The notes under the pieces were generated by a model. That model did not search any database, had not been told where the DNA came from, and worked only from the letters and a program-made list of their open reading frames with translations. Below, piece after piece: positions 25,531-33,749 of a DNA stretch of 64,000 nt. Origin of the DNA: Flavobacterium chungbukense (GTDB lineage: Bacteria; Bacteroidota; Bacteroidia; Flavobacteriales; Flavobacteriaceae); assembly GCF_020805785.1 (NCBI RefSeq), contig NZ_JAJGZV010000001.1, forward strand, positions 1-64,000. Direction: 5' to 3'. The position numbers and the translations under genes are program-made. Numbering within the stretch: the stretch's first letter is position 1; each line of letters starts with the position of its first letter.

Positions 25531-26016
25531 ATGAAAAACTGGATTATCAGAAAAATTAAAAAAGAAGACAATCAAGCTGTAGCGAGTTTAATACGATCGG
25601 TTTTTGATGAAATGGAAATACCTAAAGTTGGAACAGCTTACGAAGATCCTTATTTGGATTTTATGTTTGAAGAGTACAGTAAGCCGAATTCGGCCTATTT
25701 TGTTGTTGAAAAAGATGGTGAAATCGTAGGTTGCGCAGGTGTTGGACCTTTAGAAAATGGAGATACTGAAATCTGTGAATTGCAAAAAATGTATTTTTTA
25801 CCCAAAACAAGAGGTCTTGGAATTGGAACCAAAATGATGGAAAAATGTTTGGATCAAGGAAAAGAATTTGGTTTTGAAAAATGTTATATAGAAACGATGC
25901 CTTTTATGCACGCTGCTCAAAAGCTGTATAAAAAATCGGGTTTTGAATATTTAGACGCCCCACTAGGATCAACTGGGCATAGTTCTTGTCCCGTATGGAT
26001 GTTGAAAGTTTTATAG
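25531..26016 (+). CDS. GNAT family N-acetyltransferase
   Basis: 161 residues from the chosen ATG. Starts with WIIRKIKKEDNQAVASLI, the usual GNAT first strand-helix. The acetyl-CoA loop is RGLGIGTKMMEKCL at about 108-121, followed by CYIETMPFMHAAQKLYKKSGF. The substrate is unknown. An in-frame ATG 57 bases upstream would add MILSKKYFYFCKDKDGKEK, but a -7 promoter element lies between the two, and the added part is not GNAT-like. Confidence 0.87.
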   Translation: MKNWIIRKIKKEDNQAVASLIRSVFDEMEIPKVGTAYEDPYLDFMFEEYSKPNSAYFVVEKDGEIVGCAGVGPLENGDTEICELQKMYFLPKTRGLGIGTKMMEKCLDQGKEFGFEKCYIETMPFMHAAQKLYKKSGFEYLDAPLGSTGHSSCPVWMLKVL

Positions 26017-26105
26017 TTAAAGTTTGTAACAAATCTTAACGAGGAAGACTTATCGAAAGATTAAATCAGTTTTTTTGCTGATGAAATAATATTCAAAAAA
26101 TTAAA

Positions 26106-26960
26106 ATGAAAATCAAACAATACCGCACTCAATTTATTAAAGAATTATCGCCTTTTTACGATGCGTACGAAGCGGAAAGTTTTTTTTATTTGATTTTAGA
26201 AGATAGACATAAACTTCGCCAAATTGATTTAGCGTTAAATCACGAATTGGTTTTTGAGGAAAATGATTTCGTCATGTGGGATGAGATTGTAAGTCATCTC
26301 AAAAATGAAGTTCCCATTCAATATTTATTAGGAAAAACAAATTTTTATGGTTTGGATTTCGAAGTAAATGAAGATGTTTTAATCCCGAGACCAGAAACAG
26401 AAGAATTGGTAGAATGGATTATTAATGAGAATGCAGGTCCAGAAAAATCTAAGAAAATAAAAATTTTGGATATCGGAACTGGAAGCGGCTGCATCGCAAT
26501 TTCTTTAGCAAAAAACCTTCCAAATGCTGAGGTTGTGGCGATCGATGTTTCTAAAAAAGCGCTAGAAACGGCTAAAAGAAATGCTGTCCGAAATAACGTT
26601 GATGTAACTTTCGTGCTGCAGGATATTCTGAAAGAAGAAGAATTAAGATGCCAGTTTGATATTATTGTTTCTAATCCGCCGTATGTCCGTAATTTAGAAA
26701 AAGCAGAAATCAAGAAAAATGTTTTGGATTACGAACCGCATTTAGCGCTTTTTGTTGAAGATAATGATGCTTTAATCTTTTATAGAAAAATTGCTTCACT
26801 GGCAAAAAAATCGCTTTTAGGAAAAGGAAAATTATATTTTGAAATCAATCAATATTTAGGGAAAGAAATGATTGAATTGCTTGAAAATATAGATTTTAAA
26901 AATATTGAATTACGAAAAGACATTTACGATAACGACCGAATGCTTAAAGGGAATATTTAA
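26106..26960 (+). CDS. prmC: peptide chain release factor N5-glutamine methyltransferase
   Basis: Methylates the Gln of the GGQ motif in release factors RF1/RF2. Diagnostic NPPY motif present (VSNPPYVRNLE near residue 198), together with the SAM-binding DIGTGSGCIAISLA at about 122-135 and IPRPETEELVEW. The N-terminal helical domain (1-90) is short and divergent, as is common. 284 residues is typical. Confidence 0.95.
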   Translation: MKIKQYRTQFIKELSPFYDAYEAESFFYLILEDRHKLRQIDLALNHELVFEENDFVMWDEIVSHLKNEVPIQYLLGKTNFYGLDFEVNEDVLIPRPETEELVEWIINENAGPEKSKKIKILDIGTGSGCIAISLAKNLPNAEVVAIDVSKKALETAKRNAVRNNVDVTFVLQDILKEEELRCQFDIIVSNPPYVRNLEKAEIKKNVLDYEPHLALFVEDNDALIFYRKIASLAKKSLLGKGKLYFEINQYLGKEMIELLENIDFKNIELRKDIYDNDRMLKGNI

Positions 26961-27003
26961 AGTTTTCAGTCTCAGTTTTCAGACACAGAAATAACTGAAA
27001 ACT
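26961..27003. repeat. short inverted repeat, 'agttttcag' family
   Basis: AGTTTTCAG at 26961-26969 and its inverse CTGAAAACT at 26995-27003 flank a CTCAGTTTTCAGACACAG interior. It fills the gap between the convergent prmC and permease genes. Words shared with 5780-5838 and 37378-37446. Confidence 0.65.
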
Positions 27004-27009
27004 AAAAAA

Positions 27010-28254
27010 TTATTCATATCGAAGTGCTTCAATCGGATCTAATTTAGAAGCTTTAATTGCTGGATATAAACCAGAAACCAAAGCAACACAAAAACTTGTT
27101 GCAAAAGCGGCAAAAATTGCCATCCACGGAATTACAAATGAAAAACTCATCGCAGTGGCAATGGCAAAACCAAGAAGTATTCCGAGAATTATTCCGACCA
27201 AACCTCCAATTTGTCCAATTAATAAAGTTTCGATAAAAAACTGAAAAGCAACAGTTGTTCTTTTTGCGCCTAATGCTTTTCGAACACCAATCTCACGAGT
27301 TCGTTCTGTAACCGAAACAATCATAATGTTCATCAAAGCGATTGAAGATCCAAGAATGGTAATAATGCTGATAATCCAAGATGCCCAGCCTAAATATTTT
27401 GTAATTCCTAAAATACGGTTAATTAAATCATCGCTTCGGACAACTCCAAAATTATTGTCGCGAACAGGGCTTAATTTACGAACTCTTCGCATTGTACTTG
27501 TCGCGTTGTCAATGGCTTGGTCTAGGACTTCTTTTTTAGAAACCATAACACTTATAGTGTAGTTGATATTTGGCGCTGTAAATAAAGATCTTGCTACCTG
27601 AATCGGGATCAAGACACGTAAATCCTGACTATTTCCAAACGTTGAACCTTTTTCTTTTAGAACTCCAATTACTTTAAATCTTGCGCCTCGGATAGAAATT
27701 ATTTTATCAATCGGATTAATGTCTTTCAAAAGTCCTTTTTCAAAATCTGAACCAACAATGCAAGAATAAGTATTGTTATCAATATCAAACTGGTTAAAAC
27801 TTCTACCTAGACTAGTTTCCAATCCAGAATTGGTGATAAAATGCTCGTCAACACCTACAATTGTAATTTCAGGATCTGTTTTTTCTCCCAAATATTTTAC
27901 TTCTGCTGTTGAAGTTGCCGTAAAAGACAAAGAAGTTTCTGTAAAAGGATATTTGTATTTGTTTTTGAAGGCAACAGCTTGAGGATAAGAAATAATCGGA
28001 TTGATGACTTCTCTTTCGTTCCCGCCGCGGTTACGTACTTTATTTTCGTATTGATTAATGTTGAAAGTGTTGGCTCCCATTGAAGCAAAATCACTAGAAA
28101 TGGTATTTTCTAAAGCAGACACCACAGTGAGAATTCCAACCAAAGCTGTAATACCTATTGCGATAATTAAAACGGTAAGAATGGTTCGCAGAATTTGCGT
28201 TTTGATAGAACCAAATGCAATTCGGATATTTTCTTTAAATAATTTTAGCATCAT
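27010..28254 (-). CDS. MacB-like ABC transporter permease (FtsX domain)
   Basis: About 414 residues with an N-terminal membrane segment (about 20-42, [20 protein letters not shown]), a large extracytoplasmic MacB periplasmic core domain (about 50-240), then three C-terminal membrane helices in the FtsX domain (about 285-400) ending [20 protein letters not shown], a classic tail. Such permeases pair with a LolD/MacB ATPase for efflux or lipoprotein-type mechanotransmission. No matching ATPase lies beside it. Two adjacent ATGs (28254, 28251) are preferable to the upstream TTG. Confidence 0.9.
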   Translation of the reverse strand: MMLKLFKENIRIAFGSIKTQILRTILTVLIIAIGITALVGILTVVSALENTISSDFASMGANTFNINQYENKVRNRGGNEREVINPIISYPQAVAFKNKYKYPFTETSLSFTATSTAEVKYLGEKTDPEITIVGVDEHFITNSGLETSLGRSFNQFDIDNNTYSCIVGSDFEKGLLKDINPIDKIISIRGARFKVIGVLKEKGSTFGNSQDLRVLIPIQVARSLFTAPNINYTISVMVSKKEVLDQAIDNATSTMRRVRKLSPVRDNNFGVVRSDDLINRILGITKYLGWASWIISIITILGSSIALMNIMIVSVTERTREIGVRKALGAKRTTVAFQFFIETLLIGQIGGLVGIILGILLGFAIATAMSFSFVIPWMAIFAAFATSFCVALVSGLYPAIKASKLDPIEALRYE

Positions 28255-28443
28255 GACCAATTTGTCACGAAAATACGTTTTTTGTTACAAGTTTGTTTTC
28301 GAACTGCTATTATTTATTTTAAAAAGTAAGATATTTGCAGACTTAAATTAAGTCGAAAGTTGGTAAGTCATAAAGTCGAAAGTCTAAACGCCAGCATTCA
28401 AAAAATAGAAATAAATTAATTTTAAAGGTTTTTGAATTTTAAG

Positions 28444-28490
28444 TTTCAAAAGAAATCTAAAATCTAAAATCAACAATCTAAAATAAAGAA
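28444..28490 (+). repeat. 'aatctaaaatctaaaat' repeat leader of hisS
   Basis: AAATCTAAAATCTAAAATC followed by CAACAATCTAAAATAAAGAAG, ending at the hisS ATG. Same layout as before the ABC permease gene at 33750 and similar to the leader at 8265. Confidence 0.7.
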
Positions 28491-28491
28491 G

Positions 28492-29919
28492 ATGGCTTCA
28501 AAACCAAGTATTCCAAAAGGAACCAGAGATTTTTCACCTGCTGAGGTGTCAAAACGTCAATATATTATTCAGACTATAAAAGCTAATTTCGAAAAGTTTG
28601 GTTTTCAGCCAATCGAAACGCCTTCGTTTGAAAATTCAGATACTTTGATGGGAAAATATGGAGAAGAAGGAGATCGTCTAATTTTTAAAATATTAAACTC
28701 TGGAAACTTTTTCTACAATAAAAGTAAAATTGAACTGCCAGAATCAATTGAAGAATTACAGCTAAATTCGGCTGAAAAAATTAGTTTAGAGCAAAGAATT
28801 GAATTGAATAAATTCACAGGAAAAATTTCTGAAAAAGCTTTGCGCTACGATTTGACAGTTCCTTTTGCGAGATACGTTGTTCAGCACCAAAGTGAAATAG
28901 AATTCCCTTTTAAAAGATATCAAATTCAACCGGTTTGGAGAGCAGATAATCCTCAGAAAGGCCGTTTTAGAGAGTTTTTTCAGTGTGATGCTGACGTTGT
29001 AGGTTCAAAATCGCTTTGGCAGGAAGTAGAACTGGTTCAGTTGTATGATACTGTTTTTACATCTCTAGGTTTAGAAGGCGTAACAATTAAAATTAATAAT
29101 AGAAAAATATTATCTGGAATTGCAGAAGTAATCGGGGCTTCAGATAAATTGATCGATTTTACAGTTGCTCTTGATAAATTAGATAAAATTGGAGAAGACG
29201 GCGTAAAGAAAGAAATGATTGAAAAAGGAATTGCTGAAGAAGCATTGGTAAAAGTGCAACCACTGTTTAGCTTTAGCGGTACTTTTGCAGATAAAATAAG
29301 TCAGCTTTCAGAATTATTGTCTTCTTCTGAGGAAGGAATGAAAGGTGTTGAAGAATTGAAATTTATTTGTGACAATGTTGCAGATTTAGGTTTGTCAACA
29401 GCAACTTTAGATTTAGATGTGACTTTGGCACGTGGGTTAAATTACTATACGGGTGCCATTTTTGAAGTTGGAGCGCCAAAAACAGTTTCTATGGGTTCTA
29501 TTGGCGGTGGCGGAAGATACGACGATTTGACGGGTATTTTTGGTTTGAAGAATATGAGTGGCGTCGGGATTTCTTTTGGTCTTGATAGAATCTATTTAGT
29601 TTTGGAAGAATTGCAATTATTTCCAGAAACAGTTGCAGCGACTTCAAAAGCAATATTTTTAAATTTTGGTGACAAAGAAGCTTTGTACGCTTCAAAAGCC
29701 ATTCAGAAATTAAGACAGGAAAATATAAAAGTAGAATTGTATCCTGATAATGTAAAAGTAGGGAAACAGTTTCAATATGCAGATAAACGCTTGATTCCGT
29801 TTGCGGTAATTGTTGGAGATCAAGAAATAGCTTCAAATTCTTATGCACTTAAAAATTTAGTGACAGGAGAACAGGTTACAGTTGATTTTGACGGATTGAA
29901 AAAGGCTTTGTTAGCATAA
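28492..29919 (+). CDS. hisS: histidyl-tRNA synthetase
   Basis: Class II aminoacyl-tRNA synthetase: motif 1 ([19 protein letters not shown]), motif 2 around [21 protein letters not shown], and the HisA segment [13 protein letters not shown], plus GGGGRYDDL and the C-terminal anticodon-binding domain (about 385-475). 475 residues is about 50 longer than the E. coli enzyme. The extra comes mainly from a charged insertion at about 72-115 between motif 1 and the [13 protein letters not shown] segment, as in Bacteroidota relatives. The leader is a dispersed-repeat segment. Confidence 0.97.
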   Translation: MASKPSIPKGTRDFSPAEVSKRQYIIQTIKANFEKFGFQPIETPSFENSDTLMGKYGEEGDRLIFKILNSGNFFYNKSKIELPESIEELQLNSAEKISLEQRIELNKFTGKISEKALRYDLTVPFARYVVQHQSEIEFPFKRYQIQPVWRADNPQKGRFREFFQCDADVVGSKSLWQEVELVQLYDTVFTSLGLEGVTIKINNRKILSGIAEVIGASDKLIDFTVALDKLDKIGEDGVKKEMIEKGIAEEALVKVQPLFSFSGTFADKISQLSELLSSSEEGMKGVEELKFICDNVADLGLSTATLDLDVTLARGLNYYTGAIFEVGAPKTVSMGSIGGGGRYDDLTGIFGLKNMSGVGISFGLDRIYLVLEELQLFPETVAATSKAIFLNFGDKEALYASKAIQKLRQENIKVELYPDNVKVGKQFQYADKRLIPFAVIVGDQEIASNSYALKNLVTGEQVTVDFDGLKKALLA

Positions 29920-29937
29920 TTTGACATTAAAGTTTTT

Positions 29938-30066
29938 TGCCACAGATTAAACAGATTTAAAAGATTTTTTTTCACGCAGATTAGGCAGATTTTAGCAGAT
30001 TTAATTAGATTTTTATATTAAACAATCTGCTAAAATCTGCCTAAATCTTTTTAAAATCTGCGTGAA
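29938..30066. repeat. large inverted repeat, 'gccacagatt/cacgcagatt' family
   Basis: Arms are 29971-30001 and 30024-30066. AGGCAGATTTTAGCAGATT has a perfect 19-base inverse, and the outer TTCACGCAGATT is matched by AATCTGCGTGAA with a short insertion in the right arm. It begins with GCCACAGATTAAACAGATT, the word shared with 23650-23665. It lies in the 328-base gap between hisS and tRNA-Trp, which otherwise holds only the tRNA promoter. Confidence 0.8.
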
Positions 30067-30203
30067 ATAAATTTTTTTAGTGATCAGCGAATAGATTTCA
30101 ACTCATTAAAAAACTTGTAGGGGTTAACTATTTGAAGCAAAGGTTTTTGCTGTGAGTTGCCCAATTTTAAAGGAATTTCTTTTGAAATCTCTACATGAAA
30201 TAG

Positions 30204-30234
30204 TTGCCAGAGAAGAAAAAAAACTTTTAATTTG
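30204..30234 (+). promoter_or_regulatory. candidate promoter of tRNA-Trp
   Basis: TTG at 30204-30206 and TTAATTTG at 30227-30234, spaced by 20 bases, approximate the TTG-N17-23-TAnnTTTG consensus. The start would fall a few bases before the tRNA. Confidence 0.4.
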
Positions 30235-30247
30235 CCGACCTTAAGTT

Positions 30248-30318
30248 ACGGGCGTAGTTCAAGGGTAGAATAGCGGTCTCCAAAACCGTTGATGGGGGTT
30301 CGAATCCCTCCGCCCGTG
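30248..30318 (+). tRNA. tRNA-Trp (anticodon CCA)
   Basis: Complete cloverleaf of 71 nt. The acceptor stem ACGGGCG (30248-30254) pairs with CGCCCGT (30311-30317), and the discriminator is G30318. The anticodon arm GCGGT-CTCCAAA-ACCGT has CCA at 30280-30282, and the T arm GGGGG-TTCGAAT-CCCTC contains one G-U pair. The 3' CCA is not encoded. G73 and CCA fit tryptophan identity. Confidence 0.95.
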
Positions 30319-30330
30319 CAATAAAATATT

Positions 30331-30472
30331 TTTTACTGTAAAGACCGCGAAGATTTTTATCAAAGAATACTTTAAAAAGACAAAGTTCGCAAAGCTACAT
30401 TAATACAAAGCTTTGCGAACTTTGTCTTTTTTATAAAGCTTAAAAGCAAAAACTTTGCGATCTTTATGGTGA
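30331..30472. repeat. nested inverted repeat after tRNA-Trp
   Basis: The inner stem is a perfect 23-base inverse: 30374-30396 versus 30409-30431, containing GACAAAGTTCGCAAAGC, with a 12-base loop and a TTTTTT end. Outer imperfect arms (AAAGACCGCGAAG near 30340 and CTTTGCGATCTTTAT near 30453) continue it. It could terminate the tRNA transcript. Much longer than a usual terminator and similar in style to other dispersed repeats here. Confidence 0.75.
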
Positions 30473-30529
30473 TTTTTTTTTCGTTTTCAGTTTTTGTCAT
30501 TAATATATTAAAGATGAAGAAAGCAAAAA

Positions 30530-30562
30530 AAAAGCTTCGTCTCTATAGGCGAAGCTTTTTTT
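30530..30562. terminator. bidirectional terminator-like hairpin
   Basis: AAAAAGCTTCG / CGAAGCTTTTT stem with A- and T-runs on both sides. No gene ends nearby, so which transcript it stops is unclear (read-through from tRNA-Trp is possible). The remaining 250 bases to grpE show only the grpE promoter. Confidence 0.75.
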
Positions 30563-30754
30563 AATATAAGGTAAATTTGAATTAATAATTATTTTGAGGC
30601 CTTAGCCAACCCTTAAATTCAATTTTGGTGGTAATAATTTTTGTTTTACGCTATCAAAGATAAAATAAACTATAACGTAATAGTCTTAAAATTATACTAA
30701 ATTTTGAGAACTCGATTTCCTTTTTTAAAAGTCTCATAATTAATAAAGTGACAA

Positions 30755-30787
30755 TTTGACATTTTACGAGATTTGGCAGTACTTTTG
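30755..30787 (+). promoter_or_regulatory. promoter of grpE (-33 TTTG, -7 TACTTTTG)
   Basis: TTTG at 30755-30758 and TACTTTTG at 30780-30787, 21 bases apart, fit the Bacteroidota housekeeping consensus fully. The ATG lies 25 bases downstream. It is the best promoter match in the window. Confidence 0.7.
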
Positions 30788-30811
30788 CAATCAAACAAAA
30801 AGAAATAAAAA

Positions 30812-31390
30812 ATGAAGTTTAAAAATATTTTTAAAAATAAAAGTAATATGACTACGGAAAATACAGAATTCGATCAGGAATTAGACGATGTAACGTTAGA
30901 GAAAAATGCCAACGGAGAGCAGTTAATTGTTGAAGAATTAAGTGTTGAAGAGCAATTAGCTCAAGACTTGGCTAAAGAAAAAGATAAGTTTTTGAGATTA
31001 TTTGCCGAATTTGAAAATTACAAAAAAAGAACTTCAAAAGAGCGTATCGATTTATTTAAGACAGCAAACCAAGAAGTTTTATTGGCTATGCTTCCAGTTT
31101 TAGATGATTTTGATAGAGCAGCTGTAGAGATCAACAAATCTGATGATGAGAATTTGAAAAAAGGTGTTGAATTAATTCATGAAAAATTAAAAAGCACTTT
31201 AGTTTCTAAAGGTTTAGAGCAAGTTGAAATTCAGGCAGGAGATGCTTTTAATGCTGATGTTGCAGAGGCAATTACCCAAATTCCAGCTCCGTCTGACAAA
31301 TTAAAAGGGAAAATTGTTGATGTTATTGAAAAAGGATACAAATTAGGAGACAAAATTATTCGTTTCCCTAAAGTTGTTGTAGGAAACTAA
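30812..31390 (+). CDS. grpE: nucleotide exchange factor GrpE
   Basis: Co-chaperone that releases ADP from DnaK. 192 residues: acidic disordered N-terminus (1-60), long coiled-coil helix (about 60-100, DKFLRLFAEFENYKKRTSKE), and the C-terminal beta domain with the signature DAFNADVAEAITQIPAPSDK and GKIVDVIEKGYKLGDKIIRFPKVVVG. An internal ATG at 30848 could be used instead of the first. dnaJ follows co-directionally, and dnaK is not in the window. Confidence 0.96.
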   Translation: MKFKNIFKNKSNMTTENTEFDQELDDVTLEKNANGEQLIVEELSVEEQLAQDLAKEKDKFLRLFAEFENYKKRTSKERIDLFKTANQEVLLAMLPVLDDFDRAAVEINKSDDENLKKGVELIHEKLKSTLVSKGLEQVEIQAGDAFNADVAEAITQIPAPSDKLKGKIVDVIEKGYKLGDKIIRFPKVVVGN

Positions 31391-31460
31391 AAATGCAATA
31401 GGAATTTCAAATGCATTTTTTGGATTTTGGAATTTTTAAGATTTGGAACTTAATCTAATT

Positions 31461-32570
31461 ATGAAAAAAGATTTTTACGAAATACTAGGCATTTCAAAAA
31501 ATGCTGACGCTGCCGAAATAAAAAAAGCATACAGAAAAAGTGCGCTTAAATATCATCCTGATAAAAACCCAGGCGACAAAGAGGCAGAAGAAAACTTTAA
31601 ATTAGCGGCAGAAGCGTATGAAGTTTTGAGTGATCCGCAGAAAAAAGCAAAATACGATCAGTATGGTCATCAAGCATTTGATGGTTCTGGCGGATTTGGC
31701 GGTGGCCACGGTGGTATGAATATGGATGACATTTTCAGCCAGTTTGGTGATATTTTTGGTGGTGGATTTGGCGGTTTCGGAGGCGGAGGCGGAGGTCCTC
31801 GTCGTGCTAAAGGAAGCAATCTTAGAATTAAAGTGAAGTTGACTTTAGAAGAGATTGCAAATGGAGTTGAGAAAAAAGTAAAAGTAAAACGTAAAGTTCA
31901 GGCTAAAGGTGTAACGTATAAAACTTGTACGACTTGTAATGGTCAAGGTCAGGTAATGCGTGTTACTAATACCATTTTAGGAAGAATGCAATCTGCATCT
32001 ACTTGTCCTACTTGTGGTGGTTCTGGTCAGATTTTAGATAAAAGACCTTCTGAGGCAGACGCACAAGGGATGGTTCAAGAAGACGAAACAGTATCAATCA
32101 AAATTCCTGCGGGAGTTGTTGACGGAATGCAGTTGAAAGTTTCTAACAAAGGTAATGATGCGCCAGGAAATAGTATTCCAGGTGACTTAATTGTTGCTAT
32201 CGAAGAAATTGAACACGAATTCTTGAAACGTGAAGGTGAAAATGTTCACTTTGATTTGTATATCAGTTTCCCTGAAGCAGTTTTAGGAGCTTCAAAAGAT
32301 ATTGAAGCAATCAACGGAAAAGTTCGTATTAAACTGGAAGAAGGAATTCAGTCTGGAAAAATCTTAAGATTGAAAGGAAAAGGAATTCCAAGTTTAAACG
32401 GTTACGGAAGCGGTGATTTATTAGTTCACGTAAATGTTTGGACGCCAAAAACATTAAATAAAGAACAAAAACAATTCTTTGAAAATGCTTTAACAGATGA
32501 GCATTTTGCTCCAAGCCCAGAGAAATCAGAGAAATCATTTTTTGAAAAAGTAAAAGATATGTTTTCATAA
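31461..32570 (+). CDS. dnaJ: chaperone DnaJ
   Basis: Full type-I DnaJ: J domain with HPD (YHPDKNPGD, about 31-39), Gly-rich region about 70-115 (GGGFGGFGGGGGG), then a zinc-finger region. The zinc region holds two CxxCxG pairs (CTTCNGQG and CPTCGGSG), so it has two of the usual four repeats. The C-terminal substrate domains follow. 369 residues. A TTG codon 18 bases upstream is in frame but the ATG at 31461 starts the J domain correctly. An intrinsic terminator follows. Confidence 0.96.
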   Translation: MKKDFYEILGISKNADAAEIKKAYRKSALKYHPDKNPGDKEAEENFKLAAEAYEVLSDPQKKAKYDQYGHQAFDGSGGFGGGHGGMNMDDIFSQFGDIFGGGFGGFGGGGGGPRRAKGSNLRIKVKLTLEEIANGVEKKVKVKRKVQAKGVTYKTCTTCNGQGQVMRVTNTILGRMQSASTCPTCGGSGQILDKRPSEADAQGMVQEDETVSIKIPAGVVDGMQLKVSNKGNDAPGNSIPGDLIVAIEEIEHEFLKREGENVHFDLYISFPEAVLGASKDIEAINGKVRIKLEEGIQSGKILRLKGKGIPSLNGYGSGDLLVHVNVWTPKTLNKEQKQFFENALTDEHFAPSPEKSEKSFFEKVKDMFS

Positions 32571-32603
32571 TCTGAACTTTTAGAAAAGATACCAATATAT
32601 TAA

Positions 32604-32637
32604 GAACCCATTCTAGAGATTTAGAATGGGTTTTTTG
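32604..32637 (+). terminator. terminator after dnaJ
   Basis: GAACCCATTCT / AGAATGGGTT stem followed by TTTTTTG. Confidence 0.88.
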
Positions 32638-32729
32638 CGTAATATAACGCAATTTCGCTTCGAATTATTTACTTTTACAGTCGCTGAGCCTTAATTGGCT
32701 AAGTGACGCAGTAAATCCTTAAAAATAAC

Positions 32730-33659
32730 ATGAGCAACTTACTTGAAGTACATAAGGTCGTAAAACAATACGGCGATTATGTAGCGCTTAACGAAGTTTC
32801 ATTAAATGTGCCCAAAGGCAGTATATATGGACTTTTAGGTCCGAATGGAGCTGGAAAAACTTCCCTTATCAGAATCATAAACCAAATTACATTGCCAGAT
32901 AGCGGTGAAATAATTTTAGATGGTGAAAGGCTACAACCTAAACACGTACAGACTATTGGTTATCTTCCAGAAGAAAGAGGTTTGTACAGTTCGATGAAAG
33001 TAGGCGAGCAATGTTTGTATCTGGCTCAAATGAAAGGACTTTCAAAAACTGAAGCCAAAAAACAATTGGATTATTGGTTTGATCGTTTAGGAATTCAAGG
33101 GTGGTGGAACAAAAAAATACAGGAACTTTCTAAAGGAATGGCACAAAAAATTCAGTTTGTGGTTTGCGTTCTTCACAAACCTAAATTGCTAATTTTAGAT
33201 GAACCTTTTTCAGGATTTGATCCTGTAAATGCTAATATCATTAAAGATGAAATTTTAGCTTTGAAAGAACAAGGTTCAACTATTATTTTTTCTACGCACA
33301 GAATGGAAAGTGTAGAGGAACTGTGCGAAAACATTGCGTTGATTCATAAATCAAATAAACTGATAGAAGGGAAAGTTGCCGATGTAAAACGTCAATTTAG
33401 AACTAATAGTTTTGAAGTCGGAATTTTAACTAGCAACGTTGAAGGTCTGATGTATGACATTACACAGAAGTTTACTGTTTCGCCTGCCAATTTTAAATCA
33501 CTCAATGATGATTTGAAATTGAATATTCAGATTGGGAATGCTACTCCAAATGAATTATTGAATGTTCTTACGCAACGCGGACAAGTAACGCATTTTGTTG
33601 AAAAAATTCCAAGTATAAACGATATTTTTATTCAGACAGTTACAGAAAATAAAGTTTAG
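32730..33659 (+). CDS. ABC transporter ATP-binding protein (NatA-like)
   Basis: 309-residue ATPase: Walker A GPNGAGKTS at about 36-44, Q-loop region, signature LSKGMAQK (replacing LSGGQ), Walker B LLILDEPFSGFDP, and H-loop STHRM. A C-terminal DUF4162-like extension (about 225-309) is typical of the NatA/CcmA group. The next gene encodes a matching NatB-like permease, so the two form an exporter, possibly of sodium ions or small hydrophobic molecules. Substrate inferred weakly. Confidence 0.9.
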   Translation: MSNLLEVHKVVKQYGDYVALNEVSLNVPKGSIYGLLGPNGAGKTSLIRIINQITLPDSGEIILDGERLQPKHVQTIGYLPEERGLYSSMKVGEQCLYLAQMKGLSKTEAKKQLDYWFDRLGIQGWWNKKIQELSKGMAQKIQFVVCVLHKPKLLILDEPFSGFDPVNANIIKDEILALKEQGSTIIFSTHRMESVEELCENIALIHKSNKLIEGKVADVKRQFRTNSFEVGILTSNVEGLMYDITQKFTVSPANFKSLNDDLKLNIQIGNATPNELLNVLTQRGQVTHFVEKIPSINDIFIQTVTENKV

Positions 33660-33660
33660 A

Positions 33661-33747
33661 TTTCAGTCTCGAATTCTCGGGATAGATTTTAGAGTGAAAA
33701 CCTGAAATCTAAAATCTAAAGTCAACAATCTAAAATCTAAAATAAAG
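33661..33747 (+). repeat. repeat leader of the ABC permease gene
   Basis: GATTTCAGTCTCGAATTCTC, then two runs of AATCTAAAATCTAAAAT-type words ending at the ATG of the permease. Very similar to the segments before hisS and the acetyltransferase at 8265. Confidence 0.7.
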
Positions 33748-33749
33748 AA

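Noticed and set aside
28261..28491. T-box or histidine-responsive riboswitch before hisS
   Set aside because: No T-box sequence (AGGGTGGNACCGCG type) is present. The leader is made of repeat words.
30514..30564. A 16-codon open frame (MKKAKKKLRLYRRSFF) across the hairpin at 30530
   Set aside because: Its codons are simply the terminator-like stem and its flanking A and T runs. There is no evidence of translation.
31443..31460. Six-codon extension (TTG start) of DnaJ
   Set aside because: The J domain begins at the ATG at 31461, and the preceding sequence is in the style of the intergenic repeats.
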